Of a stretch of DNA of 64,000 nucleotides, positions 16,758 through 25,410 are shown in pieces. Source of the DNA: Rhodobacteraceae bacterium UBA6197 (GTDB lineage Bacteria > Pseudomonadota > Alphaproteobacteria > Rhodobacterales > Rhodobacteraceae); NCBI GenBank assembly GCA_002422085.1, contig DISZ01000007.1:1-64000 (forward strand), read 5' to 3'. Made by a program: the position numbers and the translations under genes. Below the pieces are notes generated by a model. That model saw nothing but the letters and a program-made list of their open reading frames with translations, searched no databases and was not told the DNA's origin. Numbering within the stretch: position 1 is the stretch's first letter; each line of letters opens with the position of its first letter.

Positions 16758-17828
16758 TTAAATGCGACACTCGGGAAAAAGCAGCGACGCATCGCCGTAG
16801 GAAAAGAAACGATACCCCTTTTCCACCGCGTGGCGATAGATCTCGCGGGTCCGATCCTGCCCGATCAACGCCGAAACCAGCATCAAGAGCGTCGATTTGG
16901 GCAGGTGGAAATTGGTCATCAGCGCATCGGTCACGCGAAACCTGTAGCCGGGATAGATGAAGATATCGGTGGTGCCGCAAAATGGCAGGACCGGCGCCGC
17001 AGGGTCCGGTCCGACGGCGGCGGATTCGATCAGCCGCAGCGCGGTGGTGCCGACCGGAATGATTCGCCCCCCGGCGCGTCTTGTGGCGTTGATCTGGGCC
17101 GCCGCACGGGCCGAGACCTCGCCCCATTCGGCATGCATCTTGTGGCTGGCCACATCGTCAACCTTCACCGGCAAGAAGGTGCCCGCGCCGACATGCAGCG
17201 TCACTTCGGTGAACTCGACACCTTTCTGGGCCAGCGCCGCCAGCAGTTCGGGGGTGAAATGCAGGCTGGCCGTGGGCGCCGCAACGGCGCCCGGATGGCG
17301 GGCGAAGACGGTCTGGTAGTCGGCCTTGTCGGCCTCGTCCGGGGCGCGAAGGGCGGCGATATAAGGCGGCAGCGGCATCGCGCCCGCCTCGGCCAGTGCG
17401 GCGTCGAAATCGTCGCCCGTCAGGTTGAAGGCCAGCCGCAACTGACCCGCTTCGATCGCGGTGACGCGGGCCGAAAGCACGTCCGAAAAGCGGATCTCTT
17501 CGCCCTGTCTGAGCTTGCGCAGCGGCTTTGCAAGTGCCGCCCAGTCGCCGTCCGCAAGCGGCTCCAGCAGTGTCACCTCGATCCGGGCCGAGACCTCGCC
17601 CTGCGCGCTGGCCCGGTGGCGCTGGCCGGTCAGGCGCGCCGGGATCACCTTGGTGTTGTTCAGCACCAATCGGTCGCCGGGCCGAAAGATGTCGACCAGA
17701 TCCAGAACCTGACGGTCCTCGATCTGCCCGCCTTGGGCCAGCAGCAGCCGCGCCGCGCTGCGCGGGCGGGCGGGCCGCGTGGCAATCAGCGCCTCGGGCA
17801 GGTGAAAGTCGAAATCCTCCAGTCTCAT
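16758..17828 (-). CDS. queA: S-adenosylmethionine:tRNA ribosyltransferase-isomerase
   Basis: A 356-residue enzyme that moves the ribosyl part of SAM onto 7-aminomethyl-7-deazaguanine at tRNA wobble position 34 in queuosine synthesis. MRLEDFDFHLPEALIA is the typical start. LNNTKVIPARL, LHVGAGTFLPV and YPGYRFRVTDALMTNFHLPKST are family signatures. It overlaps the upstream AsmA-like gene by four bases. No other queuosine genes are in the window. Confidence 0.97.
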   Translation of the reverse strand: MRLEDFDFHLPEALIATRPARPRSAARLLLAQGGQIEDRQVLDLVDIFRPGDRLVLNNTKVIPARLTGQRHRASAQGEVSARIEVTLLEPLADGDWAALAKPLRKLRQGEEIRFSDVLSARVTAIEAGQLRLAFNLTGDDFDAALAEAGAMPLPPYIAALRAPDEADKADYQTVFARHPGAVAAPTASLHFTPELLAALAQKGVEFTEVTLHVGAGTFLPVKVDDVASHKMHAEWGEVSARAAAQINATRRAGGRIIPVGTTALRLIESAAVGPDPAAPVLPFCGTTDIFIYPGYRFRVTDALMTNFHLPKSTLLMLVSALIGQDRTREIYRHAVEKGYRFFSYGDASLLFPECRI

Positions 17829-20800
17829 TGCACGGTCTTTGGCGGTGCGCGGCGGAAGATGTCGCGAAACATCCCCGGCGTCAGCAGCGACAGCGGGTTG
17901 ATGTTGATCTTGGGCGCGCTGGCATTGCCGTGCAGGTGGTAGGTAAATCCGAACACCCCTTCACCGCGGCGGGTCAGGATCTGCCCGATACCGTTGATAA
18001 GGTAGAATGGCGAAACCACGCCGCGCATGTCGATCGTTCCGTTCTGTGGGTAGTAGTTGCCCGTCATCGTCACCCCAAGCGAGGCGCCGACCGCATCGCC
18101 CCTTGTGAGGCTGACCCCCTCCGAGGTCAAGCGAAAGGCCCCCTCGACATCGTTGAAAACCAGCCCGTCACCGCTCAGCTGTTCAAGCAGGCCGATCCCC
18201 GAGACTGCCCCCAGCATCGCCGCCAGCACCGGCGCATCCTTGACCTTGAGGTCCTTGATCGTCGCCAGCCCGTCGTAACTGCCCGGCCCGCCAAAGGGGG
18301 TCAGCCGCAGGTCCAGCGTGCCGCTACGGGCGCGTTCAAAGATATGGGAGGCAGCCAGAACCTTGCCGGCATTGTCCGAGGTAATACGAAAGGCGCTGCG
18401 CCCGATCTTGGTGGGCGCCACCGTGCCATGCACCGGGGCGGCACCGTTGACGCTGGCATCAAAGCTGCCGTTAAAGCCGCCCCTGGTGCCGAAATTGCCG
18501 CGAAAGCCGGTCAGCGCCAGCCCTTCGGAAATCGTCAGCCGGTCCAGCGTCACATCGATCGTGGTGGCGCTGGCCGCGCCGCCACCGGCCGCGCCGAACG
18601 TGGCGCGGCGCATGTCGGCCTGCCCGCCGGTCACCGCGATCAGTGGCGCGCGGCCCCGCCCCTGCCCGCGCAGATCGACCGCGCCCCTAAACCAGTTGCC
18701 CAGCGACAGGCTGGTGAACCGGGCCAGCGCCAGCCCGCCTTCGGGGTTCAGGCTGATCTGCCCCTGCGCCGCAAGCCCCGAGGCCGACAGGCTGAGCGAC
18801 TCGACCGTGGCGGGCTTGGCCAGACTGCCCGACAGCGCAAACTTGCCCGAGGTGCCCGCCGGCTTTGACCAGCCGATTTCCGGGATGCGCAGCACCAGTC
18901 CGCGCAGATCCGAGTCCATCTCGTAGCGGATCGGCTTGCCCTTGGTGATATCAAGCACCAATTGCCCCCGGCCCGTTCCCGTCACCGCCCCCGAGGGCAG
19001 GTCGATCTGAAAGGTCGACAGCGCCTTCGGTGACAGCTCGATGCTGCCGGTAACTTGCGAATGTCCGATATGTTCGGGGCCGAACTTCTGGCTCCAGCGC
19101 GCGTCAAAGCCCACATCCGACAGGGTGCCCGGCCCGGCAATCTCCAGCCCCGCGCGGGTTGCGCTCAGCGTCAGCGCCTTGGCGGCCAGCACCCGCCCCG
19201 GCACGATCTTGTCCGAGGTCACATCGGTCAGCCGGGCGCTGACGCTGTAGTCCACCTCTTTCGGGTCGACCTTCTTGGCCAGCACCAGCTTCAGCACCGT
19301 GTCGGCGACGGCATGACCCTCGGCGATGTCGGTCGGCTGGCCGGCCTTGGTCAGAAACTCGAACGGCGGCTGATCCAGCAGCGACAACGCGGCGGGGATC
19401 GCGCTTTCGGTATGCAGGCGCACCTCGGCCGGGGCCGGTTTGATGCGGATGTCGGGCACCAGCATCACCGTGTCGGCCACGTCGATCTGGCCGCCCGCCG
19501 GGGCGGTCACATACCCCGCCTCGACCATCAGCGCATGGGTCGAGCCACCAATGGTGGCAAAGCCCGCGCCCTGGGAAACCGGTGGCAGGCTTTTGAGCAC
19601 TTTCACCTCGGCGCCGCTGAATTCATAGCCCAGCGCCAGACGCGGCTCGGTGCCCGGCGCAAGGCGCAGCGCGGCCGAGACATTGTGCAATTGGCCGGTC
19701 GAGACATTGGTCGCCACCCAGTCGCGGGTCTTGGGCACCAGCGCCGGTGGCCATAGCGCCAAAAGCCCCTGTTGGCTGATCTCGTCGACGCCGACATCCA
19801 CGGCCACCTGCCAGCCCTTTGCGTCGGCACCGATATGGCCACGCGCGGAAATGCGTTGGCCCTTTTCAAGCAACTGCACCTGCCCCAGATCAATCGCAAA
19901 GGGATCGAGCTTCAACCGCAGATCAATCGCCCCTTGTGAAAAGCGGGCGGGTTTCTCAAAAATGCCTTCCGGATCAAGCTGCAAATCGGTGATGCTGACC
20001 TGCCCCAACAGGCTGTCGGGCAGCCCCGCGGCGAGCCCTCGCAGCACCGCCTGACCTTGGGCGCGCAGCCTGATCGCACGGCTGTCGAAGGCCAGATCGG
20101 TGAAGCTGACATTGCCGGTCGCCGGGTCATAGGCCAGATAGACCTTGCCGCCGTCAAACGGCAGCGGTCGCGCCTCGGGCACCGGGCTGACCGCGCCCGC
20201 GCCGATCTCGAGCATCGCATCCAGCCGCCCGACCTGGCCTTTCGCGTCGATCCCCGAACGCAGCGACCCCGAAATCGGCGCGTCCAGCACCGAAAGCCAC
20301 GCCAAGGCGGGCGATTGCAACGCCAGATCGCGCGCCGGAACCGCCGTCACCGCCGCGCCAAAGCTGGTCTCGGCGCTGCCCTTGCGGGTGCTGACCGACA
20401 GCGCGACCTGCGCCGGAAGGCGGTCCTTTTCGCCCACGTCAAAGCCCAGCGTGACCGAGATCCTTTCGGCCTCTTGCACCAGGCTGAGCCGCCCCGAGGA
20501 AACCCACCACACCCGGTTCAGCCGCGCGTCATCCAGCCGGATCTGCAGGGCCTCGGCCTCGATCCGTTGCAGCCGCGCCAGCGCGGGGGTGGCGAATACC
20601 GCCTCGAAGGCGGCGACCGCTTCGGCCGCGTTTTCCGGGCGCGGGGCGGTAAAGGCGCGCCCGCCCCCCAGCGCAAGATCGAACGTGCCATCGGCAAGGC
20701 GCCGCATCGACAGGCTGCCGCCGGTGATGCGAAAGCTTTTCGCCACGATCTTGCCGCGCAACAGCGGTTGGGCATAAAGCGTGCTGCGCAGTTCAGGCAG

Positions 20801-21355
20801 CACCGCGATCGGCTGGCCCGAGGGGTTGGCCACCTCGACGCCATAGAACCGCACGCGCGGCACAAAGCCGTCATCGACCACCACATCGGCGCCGCCCGAC
20901 AGGCGCACCCGCACCACCCCCGCCAGCGCGCCGTTGACCTGCGCCTCGATCCGCGCGATCAGCCAGCCGGGCGCCGCCAGCGGCCGGTGGCTCAGCACCA
21001 TCAGCACAAAGACCAGCGCCAGCGCCGCCAGCGGCAGGCTGAAAAACAGCCAGACCCCAAAGCGCGCCTTGCGCCGCGACGTGCGGGGCGCCGGCGGCGC
21101 GGCGTCATCGGGGGGCGCGGCGTCATCGGGGGTCGCGGCGAGATCGGAGGTCGCGGTGCCGGCGGGGGTCGCGGTGCCGGCGGGGGTCACGGTGCTGGCG
21201 GAGGTCGCGGCACCAGCGGAGGACGCGGCGCTGGCGACGTCATCGGCGCTGGCGGCACACTCCGCTTTGGCCATGCCTGCCGCGCCGGGCATATCCCCGG
21301 CGGCCACACCCCCTTTGGGCGCGGTCGGTTCTGGCTGGCCCTCGGCCTTGCGCAT
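17825..21355 (-). CDS. Large AsmA/YhdP-like envelope protein (DUF3971 type)
   Basis: This 1176-residue protein has an Ala/Thr/Pro-rich cytosolic N-terminus (residues 1-90), one membrane helix (about 97-119, GVWLFFSLPLAALALVFVLM) and a very long beta-rich periplasmic part. It ends with an AsmA-like C-terminal region (LARSGTLDL-type repeats, then INPLSLLTPGMFRDIF). This matches the YhdP/AsmA clan, thought to carry phospholipids to the outer membrane. GAGGTAGG precedes the ATG. It is the first gene of a minus-strand run with queA. The N-terminus carries hexapeptide repeats from an 18-bp minisatellite. Confidence 0.85.
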   Translation of the reverse strand: MRKAEGQPEPTAPKGGVAAGDMPGAAGMAKAECAASADDVASAASSAGAATSASTVTPAGTATPAGTATSDLAATPDDAAPPDDAAPPAPRTSRRKARFGVWLFFSLPLAALALVFVLMVLSHRPLAAPGWLIARIEAQVNGALAGVVRVRLSGGADVVVDDGFVPRVRFYGVEVANPSGQPIAVLPELRSTLYAQPLLRGKIVAKSFRITGGSLSMRRLADGTFDLALGGGRAFTAPRPENAAEAVAAFEAVFATPALARLQRIEAEALQIRLDDARLNRVWWVSSGRLSLVQEAERISVTLGFDVGEKDRLPAQVALSVSTRKGSAETSFGAAVTAVPARDLALQSPALAWLSVLDAPISGSLRSGIDAKGQVGRLDAMLEIGAGAVSPVPEARPLPFDGGKVYLAYDPATGNVSFTDLAFDSRAIRLRAQGQAVLRGLAAGLPDSLLGQVSITDLQLDPEGIFEKPARFSQGAIDLRLKLDPFAIDLGQVQLLEKGQRISARGHIGADAKGWQVAVDVGVDEISQQGLLALWPPALVPKTRDWVATNVSTGQLHNVSAALRLAPGTEPRLALGYEFSGAEVKVLKSLPPVSQGAGFATIGGSTHALMVEAGYVTAPAGGQIDVADTVMLVPDIRIKPAPAEVRLHTESAIPAALSLLDQPPFEFLTKAGQPTDIAEGHAVADTVLKLVLAKKVDPKEVDYSVSARLTDVTSDKIVPGRVLAAKALTLSATRAGLEIAGPGTLSDVGFDARWSQKFGPEHIGHSQVTGSIELSPKALSTFQIDLPSGAVTGTGRGQLVLDITKGKPIRYEMDSDLRGLVLRIPEIGWSKPAGTSGKFALSGSLAKPATVESLSLSASGLAAQGQISLNPEGGLALARFTSLSLGNWFRGAVDLRGQGRGRAPLIAVTGGQADMRRATFGAAGGGAASATTIDVTLDRLTISEGLALTGFRGNFGTRGGFNGSFDASVNGAAPVHGTVAPTKIGRSAFRITSDNAGKVLAASHIFERARSGTLDLRLTPFGGPGSYDGLATIKDLKVKDAPVLAAMLGAVSGIGLLEQLSGDGLVFNDVEGAFRLTSEGVSLTRGDAVGASLGVTMTGNYYPQNGTIDMRGVVSPFYLINGIGQILTRRGEGVFGFTYHLHGNASAPKININPLSLLTPGMFRDIFRRAPPKTVQ
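21085..21252 (-). repeat. Coding 18-bp minisatellite in the AsmA-like gene
   Basis: Roughly nine units of 18 bases, of the form GGGGGTCGCGGTGCCGGC on the plus strand, encode degenerate hexapeptides such as TATPAG, TVTPAG and AAPPDD before the membrane helix. Adjacent units at 21160-21195 are almost identical, which suggests recent slippage. Confidence 0.8.
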
Positions 21356-21472
21356 CCTACCTCGACTTTGCCCGGCGCGCGCGACGTGACGCGGCCTTGT
21401 TACGGGTCTGACTGTATCTTTGCGTATTTCGACCCTAAACGTAAATCCTGTTCACCCGCGAAGGAGAGTCCG

Positions 21473-21946
21473 ATGCCCCAGATCGGCGAAACCGCGCCTG
21501 ATTTCACCTTGCCGCAGACCGCTCCGGGGTCCGATCTGGCGCCACTGACACTTTCGGCGCTGCGGCCGGCGCCGGTGGTGCTGTATTTCTACCCCAAGGA
21601 CGACACCCCCGGCTGCACCCTCGAGGCCCAGGACTTTACCCGCCTGCTGCCGGAATTCACCGCGCTGGGGGCGCGGGTGATCGGCGTATCGAAAGACAGC
21701 CCGGCCCGGCACCAGAAGTTCTGCGCCAAGCACGGGCTTGGGGTCATTCTGGTTTCGGACGAGGGCGCCGACACCTGTGAACGCTATGGCACCTGGGTCG
21801 AGAAAAGCCTCTATGGCAAGACCCATATGGGCATCGCGCGCACCACGCTGTTGATCGACGGCACCGGAACAATCCGACAAATCTGGTCAAAGGTCAAAGT
21901 CGCCGGTCATGCCGCAGAGGTGCTTGAGGCGCTGCGCGCGATCTGA
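21473..21946 (+). CDS. bcp: Thiol peroxidase of the Bcp/PrxQ family
   Basis: A 157-residue peroxiredoxin that reduces hydroperoxides with thioredoxin-type donors. AAGGAGAG precedes the ATG at 21473; the longer open frame upstream is antisense to the AsmA-like gene. The peroxidatic cysteine is Cys48 in DTPGCTLEA. The resolving cysteine five residues later in many members (E. coli type) is replaced by Gln53, so it must be a 1-Cys type or use Cys87 or Cys102. Gene order with the envelope proteins on either side suggests no specific pathway. Confidence 0.93.
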   Translation: MPQIGETAPDFTLPQTAPGSDLAPLTLSALRPAPVVLYFYPKDDTPGCTLEAQDFTRLLPEFTALGARVIGVSKDSPARHQKFCAKHGLGVILVSDEGADTCERYGTWVEKSLYGKTHMGIARTTLLIDGTGTIRQIWSKVKVAGHAAEVLEALRAI

Positions 21947-22107
21947 GCCCCCGAAACGGCCGGAAAGTCGGCAAGAAACCGCGCATAACGGCGCCGCTTT
22001 GCCGCCCAGACCCGTTCCGGGCCAAAACCTGTTGCGCCGCCACCACAGCGCTTGCTAATTCCGATACGGGCAGGACGAAGGCCACGCGCCACGCCCCCCA
22101 CCCCGAA

Positions 22108-23454
22108 ATGACCCGAGGGACAAGTGGTTTGCCAAGACGCATCTTCGACCGATTGAACACCACCCTGGAACGCTGGCTGCCCGAGCAGCGGCTATTCCTG
22201 AAATCCGAAACCTCGACCCGGTTCGTGCGGCTCAAACCCACCACACAGGCGCTGGCGCTGGGGGTTTCGTTTCTGGTGTTCGGCTGGTCGGTGATTGCAA
22301 CCTCGTTGTTGTTCATCGACGGGATCAGCTCTGGTTCGGCGCGCGATCAGGCAACCCGGGCGCAGGTGGCGTTTGAAAACCGGCTTGATTCGCTGTCGCA
22401 CGAACGCGATGCCCGCGCCGCCGAGGCGCTGGCCGCGCAAAACCGCTTTCAGCTGGCGCTCGAGCAGGTCTCGAAGATGCAATCGACGTTGCTCAGCTCG
22501 GAAGAGCGGCGGCGCGAACTGGAAACCGGGATCAACGTGATCCAGACCACCTTGCGCCGCACCATGGGCGAGCGCGATTCGGCGCGCGACGCGACGGCCC
22601 TGGCGCAGGCGCAGCTCAACGGCGACGCGGGCCAGCCGGCCTCGGTCGCGGCGCGCAACGAGGATATGGCCTCGACCGTCGATGTCCTGTCCGCCGCCCT
22701 GGGCCAGACCGCACAGCAGCGCGACGCGATGGAGCGCGAGGCCGAGGCGGCCCGCGTCGAAGCCGATCAGATCTCGCTGGAAAAGAAACTTCTGGAACAG
22801 CGCAACGACGAGATCTTCAACACGCTGGAAGGCGCGGTCACGGTGTCGATGGCGCCGCTGGACAAGATGTTCAAGGCCGCCGGGATGAACCCCGATACGA
22901 TCCTCGATCAGGTGCGCAAGGGTTATTCCGGCAGCGGTGGGCCGCTGACGCCGATCTCCTATTCCTCCAAGGGCAACGCCAGTCTGACCGCCGAAGAGGC
23001 GCGCGCCAGCAAGATCCTTGAGGGTCTGGACCGGATGAACATGTATCGCATCGCGGTGGACCAATTGCCCTTCGATCTGCCGTTGAAAGCCGCGTTCCGC
23101 TTTACCTCGCCCTTCGGTTACCGTTGGGGGCGCCTGCATGCCGGGGTCGATCTGGCCGGGCCGATCGGCACGCCCGTTTACACCACCGCCGACGGTGTCG
23201 TCACCGCTGCCGAATGGGAAAACGGCTATGGAAATGTCATCAAGATCCGTCATGATTTCGGCACCACGACGGTTTATGGCCATCTGTCGAAAATCCGCGT
23301 GAGCACGGGCCAAAAAGTCTCGCGCGGGGACCGTATCGGTGATATGGGCAACACTGGACGGTCAACCGGCCCGCACCTGCATTACGAAATCCGGGTGGGC
23401 GGTGCACCTGTTAATCCCATGACCTTCATCAAGGCGGCCAAAGATGTTTTCTAA
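22108..23454 (+). CDS. M23 family metallopeptidase (peptidoglycan endopeptidase-like)
   Basis: A 448-residue protein with one N-terminal membrane helix (residues 47-69), a long coiled coil (about 80-260, Ala/Glu/Arg-rich) and a C-terminal LytM domain. Metal ligands are visible in LHAGVDLAG and GPHLHYE, so it is potentially catalytic. It is anchored facing the periplasm and probably cuts or regulates peptidoglycan cross-links. The last 11 bases overlap the bactofilin gene, a pairing known in alphaproteobacteria where bactofilin scaffolds place LytM enzymes. The start could also be a later TTG at 22129. Confidence 0.9.
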   Translation: MTRGTSGLPRRIFDRLNTTLERWLPEQRLFLKSETSTRFVRLKPTTQALALGVSFLVFGWSVIATSLLFIDGISSGSARDQATRAQVAFENRLDSLSHERDARAAEALAAQNRFQLALEQVSKMQSTLLSSEERRRELETGINVIQTTLRRTMGERDSARDATALAQAQLNGDAGQPASVAARNEDMASTVDVLSAALGQTAQQRDAMEREAEAARVEADQISLEKKLLEQRNDEIFNTLEGAVTVSMAPLDKMFKAAGMNPDTILDQVRKGYSGSGGPLTPISYSSKGNASLTAEEARASKILEGLDRMNMYRIAVDQLPFDLPLKAAFRFTSPFGYRWGRLHAGVDLAGPIGTPVYTTADGVVTAAEWENGYGNVIKIRHDFGTTTVYGHLSKIRVSTGQKVSRGDRIGDMGNTGRSTGPHLHYEIRVGGAPVNPMTFIKAAKDVF

Positions 23455-23944
23455 GAGCAAAATCAATGAGCCCGGCCCGAAAGCCGCGGCCGACACCGAA
23501 AAGACCAGACCCGCAGACAGCATGATGCCGAAAGCGCCGGGGGATTACGCCCCGACGGCGCCGCGCGTCAAGCCGGCGGCCTCGATCCTGTCATCGGATC
23601 TGACGATCACCGGCAACGTCAAGACCACCGGCGACATTCAGGTCGAAGGCGTGGTCGAGGGCGACATTCGCGCGCATCTGCTGACGGTGGGCGAAAGCGC
23701 CACGATCCGCGGCGAGATCGTCGCCGATGACGTTGTGGTCAATGGCCGCGTCGTGGGCCGGGTGCGCGGGCTGAAAGTGCGCCTGACCTCGACCGCGCGG
23801 GTCGAAGGCGACATCGTGCACAAGACCATCGCCATTGAATCGGGCGCGCATTTCGAAGGTTCGGTGCAGCGTCAGGATGACCCGCTGTCAAATGGCACCG
23901 GCACGCCAAAGCTGGCACCGCCGACCCCCGCCGAGGGCAACTAA
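23444..23944 (+). CDS. Bactofilin (polymer-forming cytoskeletal protein)
   Basis: A 166-residue protein with a disordered Pro/Ala-rich N-terminus (1-48), a central beta-helix of short repeats (SSDLTITGNVKTTGDIQVEGVVEGD...; about 49-145) and a disordered tail. That is the bactofilin layout. These proteins polymerise without nucleotide at the membrane and recruit wall enzymes. The 11-base overlap with the M23 peptidase gene indicates joint function in cell shape or local wall growth. Confidence 0.93.
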   Translation: MFSKSKINEPGPKAAADTEKTRPADSMMPKAPGDYAPTAPRVKPAASILSSDLTITGNVKTTGDIQVEGVVEGDIRAHLLTVGESATIRGEIVADDVVVNGRVVGRVRGLKVRLTSTARVEGDIVHKTIAIESGAHFEGSVQRQDDPLSNGTGTPKLAPPTPAEGN

Positions 23945-23970
23945 GCCCTCAGGCCTCTGACACAGCCAAT

Positions 23971-24004
23971 CGGGCGGGTCCGCAAGGCCCGCCCGTTTGT
24001 TTCT
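23971..24004 (+). terminator. Intrinsic terminator after the bactofilin gene
   Basis: CGGGCGGG (23971-23978) pairs with CCCGCCCG (23988-23995) over a nine-base loop and is followed by TTTGTTTCTCTT. It lies 27 bases after the bactofilin stop. Confidence 0.85.
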
Positions 24005-24065
24005 CTTGTGGCGCGCGCCGCGTGCCGGGTCCGCAAGGAACGACCAAAGGCCGGTCCTTGGGCAG

Positions 24066-24845
24066 TTAATCCCCCGTGATCCGACGATACATGTGCCAAC
24101 TGGCATGACCCAGCACCGGCAGCACGACAAACAACCCCAGAAACATCGGTATCATCCCCAGAAACAGCAGCGCCGCTATGACACCGCCCCAAGCCGCCAT
24201 CGTCACCGGATTGGCCAGAACCGCCTGAATGCTGGTCAGGATCGCCGTGATGAAGTCCACCTCGCGGTCCAGAAGCAGGGGCAGACCGACCACGGTGAAG
24301 GAAAACAGCGCCAGCGCAAAGCCCGCGCCGATCAGCGAGCCCACCATCAACATCACCGGGCCGTTGCCGCTGGACAGCAGGCCCAGCGACGAGGTGACAT
24401 TGGTCAGCGACGCGACCCCCATGAACAGCGCAAAGATGGTATGGGCGACAAAGACCCAAAACATGAACATCAACAGGATGACCATCGCCATCGAGGGTAT
24501 CTGTCGGTCCTTCTGGGCAAAGACCACGCCCAGAACCTCGCGCCAGATCAGCGGCTCGCCGGCCTCGATACGGCGGCTGACATCGTAAAGCCCGATCGCG
24601 GCGAAGGGCGCCAGAAGAGGAAAGCCGAGGATGAAAGGGATCAACCACCATTCCTGCCCCGCCGCCGCGACGACCAGATAAAGCACGATCCCGCCACAGA
24701 CATAAACGGTGGAAAAGAAGATGCCAAAGGCGGGGGCACGCAGGAAATCATTCAGCCCCGCACGCAGACACAGGCTCAGGTCGGCCAACCCCACCTGCTG
24801 AATCTCTGGCAATTTCGACGGCAAAACCTGTCGGTTGTCTAACAC
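24066..24845 (-). CDS. DUF2189 integral membrane protein
   Basis: A 259-residue protein with about six hydrophobic helices and the DUF2189 pattern: ADLSLCLRAGLNDFLRAPAFGIFF at the start, then FPLLAPFAAIGLYDVSRR and RREVLGVVFAQKDRQ-like segments. The reading frame is open to an ATG at 24872, but GTG at 24845 is preferred because AGGGAGA precedes it by seven bases. The function of the family is unknown. It is convergent with the bactofilin gene. Confidence 0.85.
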   Translation of the reverse strand: MLDNRQVLPSKLPEIQQVGLADLSLCLRAGLNDFLRAPAFGIFFSTVYVCGGIVLYLVVAAAGQEWWLIPFILGFPLLAPFAAIGLYDVSRRIEAGEPLIWREVLGVVFAQKDRQIPSMAMVILLMFMFWVFVAHTIFALFMGVASLTNVTSSLGLLSSGNGPVMLMVGSLIGAGFALALFSFTVVGLPLLLDREVDFITAILTSIQAVLANPVTMAAWGGVIAALLFLGMIPMFLGLFVVLPVLGHASWHMYRRITGD

Positions 24846-25060
24846 GCGATTCTCCCTGATCAGACGGCACATCTATGTTGTCGGCAAAGTCCTGCGTCAC
24901 CATAGTGCCACAAGCGTCTCAACATGCAGCAAAAACTTCATGCGCTCCAAGATCGGGCGATCAGAACCCGCGCGCGCCGGGGGCGGTGAATGTGGCCCCC
25001 CCGCCAGTCGTGGGGGCCGGGTCTGCGCGCCGGATCAGGTTGTGACACCGCCCTCTTGCG

Positions 25061-25372
25061 CCCGAGGCCCGCGAGGGGGGGGCGTCTCAGACGGCTAAAG
25101 GTCGTGGTGATCGGCGCGCCGGCAACCTGCATGGGGAGGTTGCACCAGACCGCCCTGGGGTTGCGGTGACTAACGTGGACCTGCACCCGAGGCCCGCAAA
25201 GAGGGTCACCCCAGACGGCTACAGGGTCGCGGAGACTGGCGCAAACCTGCGCCGGCAACCCGCATGGGGGGGTCACACCAGACCGCCTTGGGGTCGCGGT
25301 GACTGGCGTGGCCTGCGTCCGGGGCGCGCAAAGGCGTTCGCCTCAGACGGCCCCGATCAGCCGGCCGGCCGC
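25061..25372. repeat. Tandem array of ~66-bp imperfect repeats between prfB and the DUF2189 gene
   Basis: Five contiguous units begin at 25061, 25119, 25186, 25252 and 25318 (58, 67, 66, 66 and about 55 bases). Each contains CCAGAC(C/G)GCC, then GGTCGCGGTGACTGGCG, then CCTGCG. Odd units start CCCGAGGCCCGC and even units CCGGCAACC(C/T)GCATGG, giving a higher period of about 125-132 bases. No spacers separate units. The rest of the 565-base gap (24846-25060 and 25373-25410) shows no gene that I trust. Confidence 0.85.
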
Positions 25373-25410
25373 TTCTGGCGCGATGCAAGGCCTGCGGACA
25401 CAAGCGCGAC

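Noticed and set aside
24938..25276. Minus-strand frame over the repeat array encoding a degenerate 22-residue repeat.
   Set aside because: The frame shifts between units of 66 and 67 bases, there is no good ribosome-binding site, and the composition looks like translated repeat DNA.
25061..25372. Possible CRISPR array.
   Set aside because: Units are contiguous with no unique spacers, they are not palindromic, and no cas gene is near.
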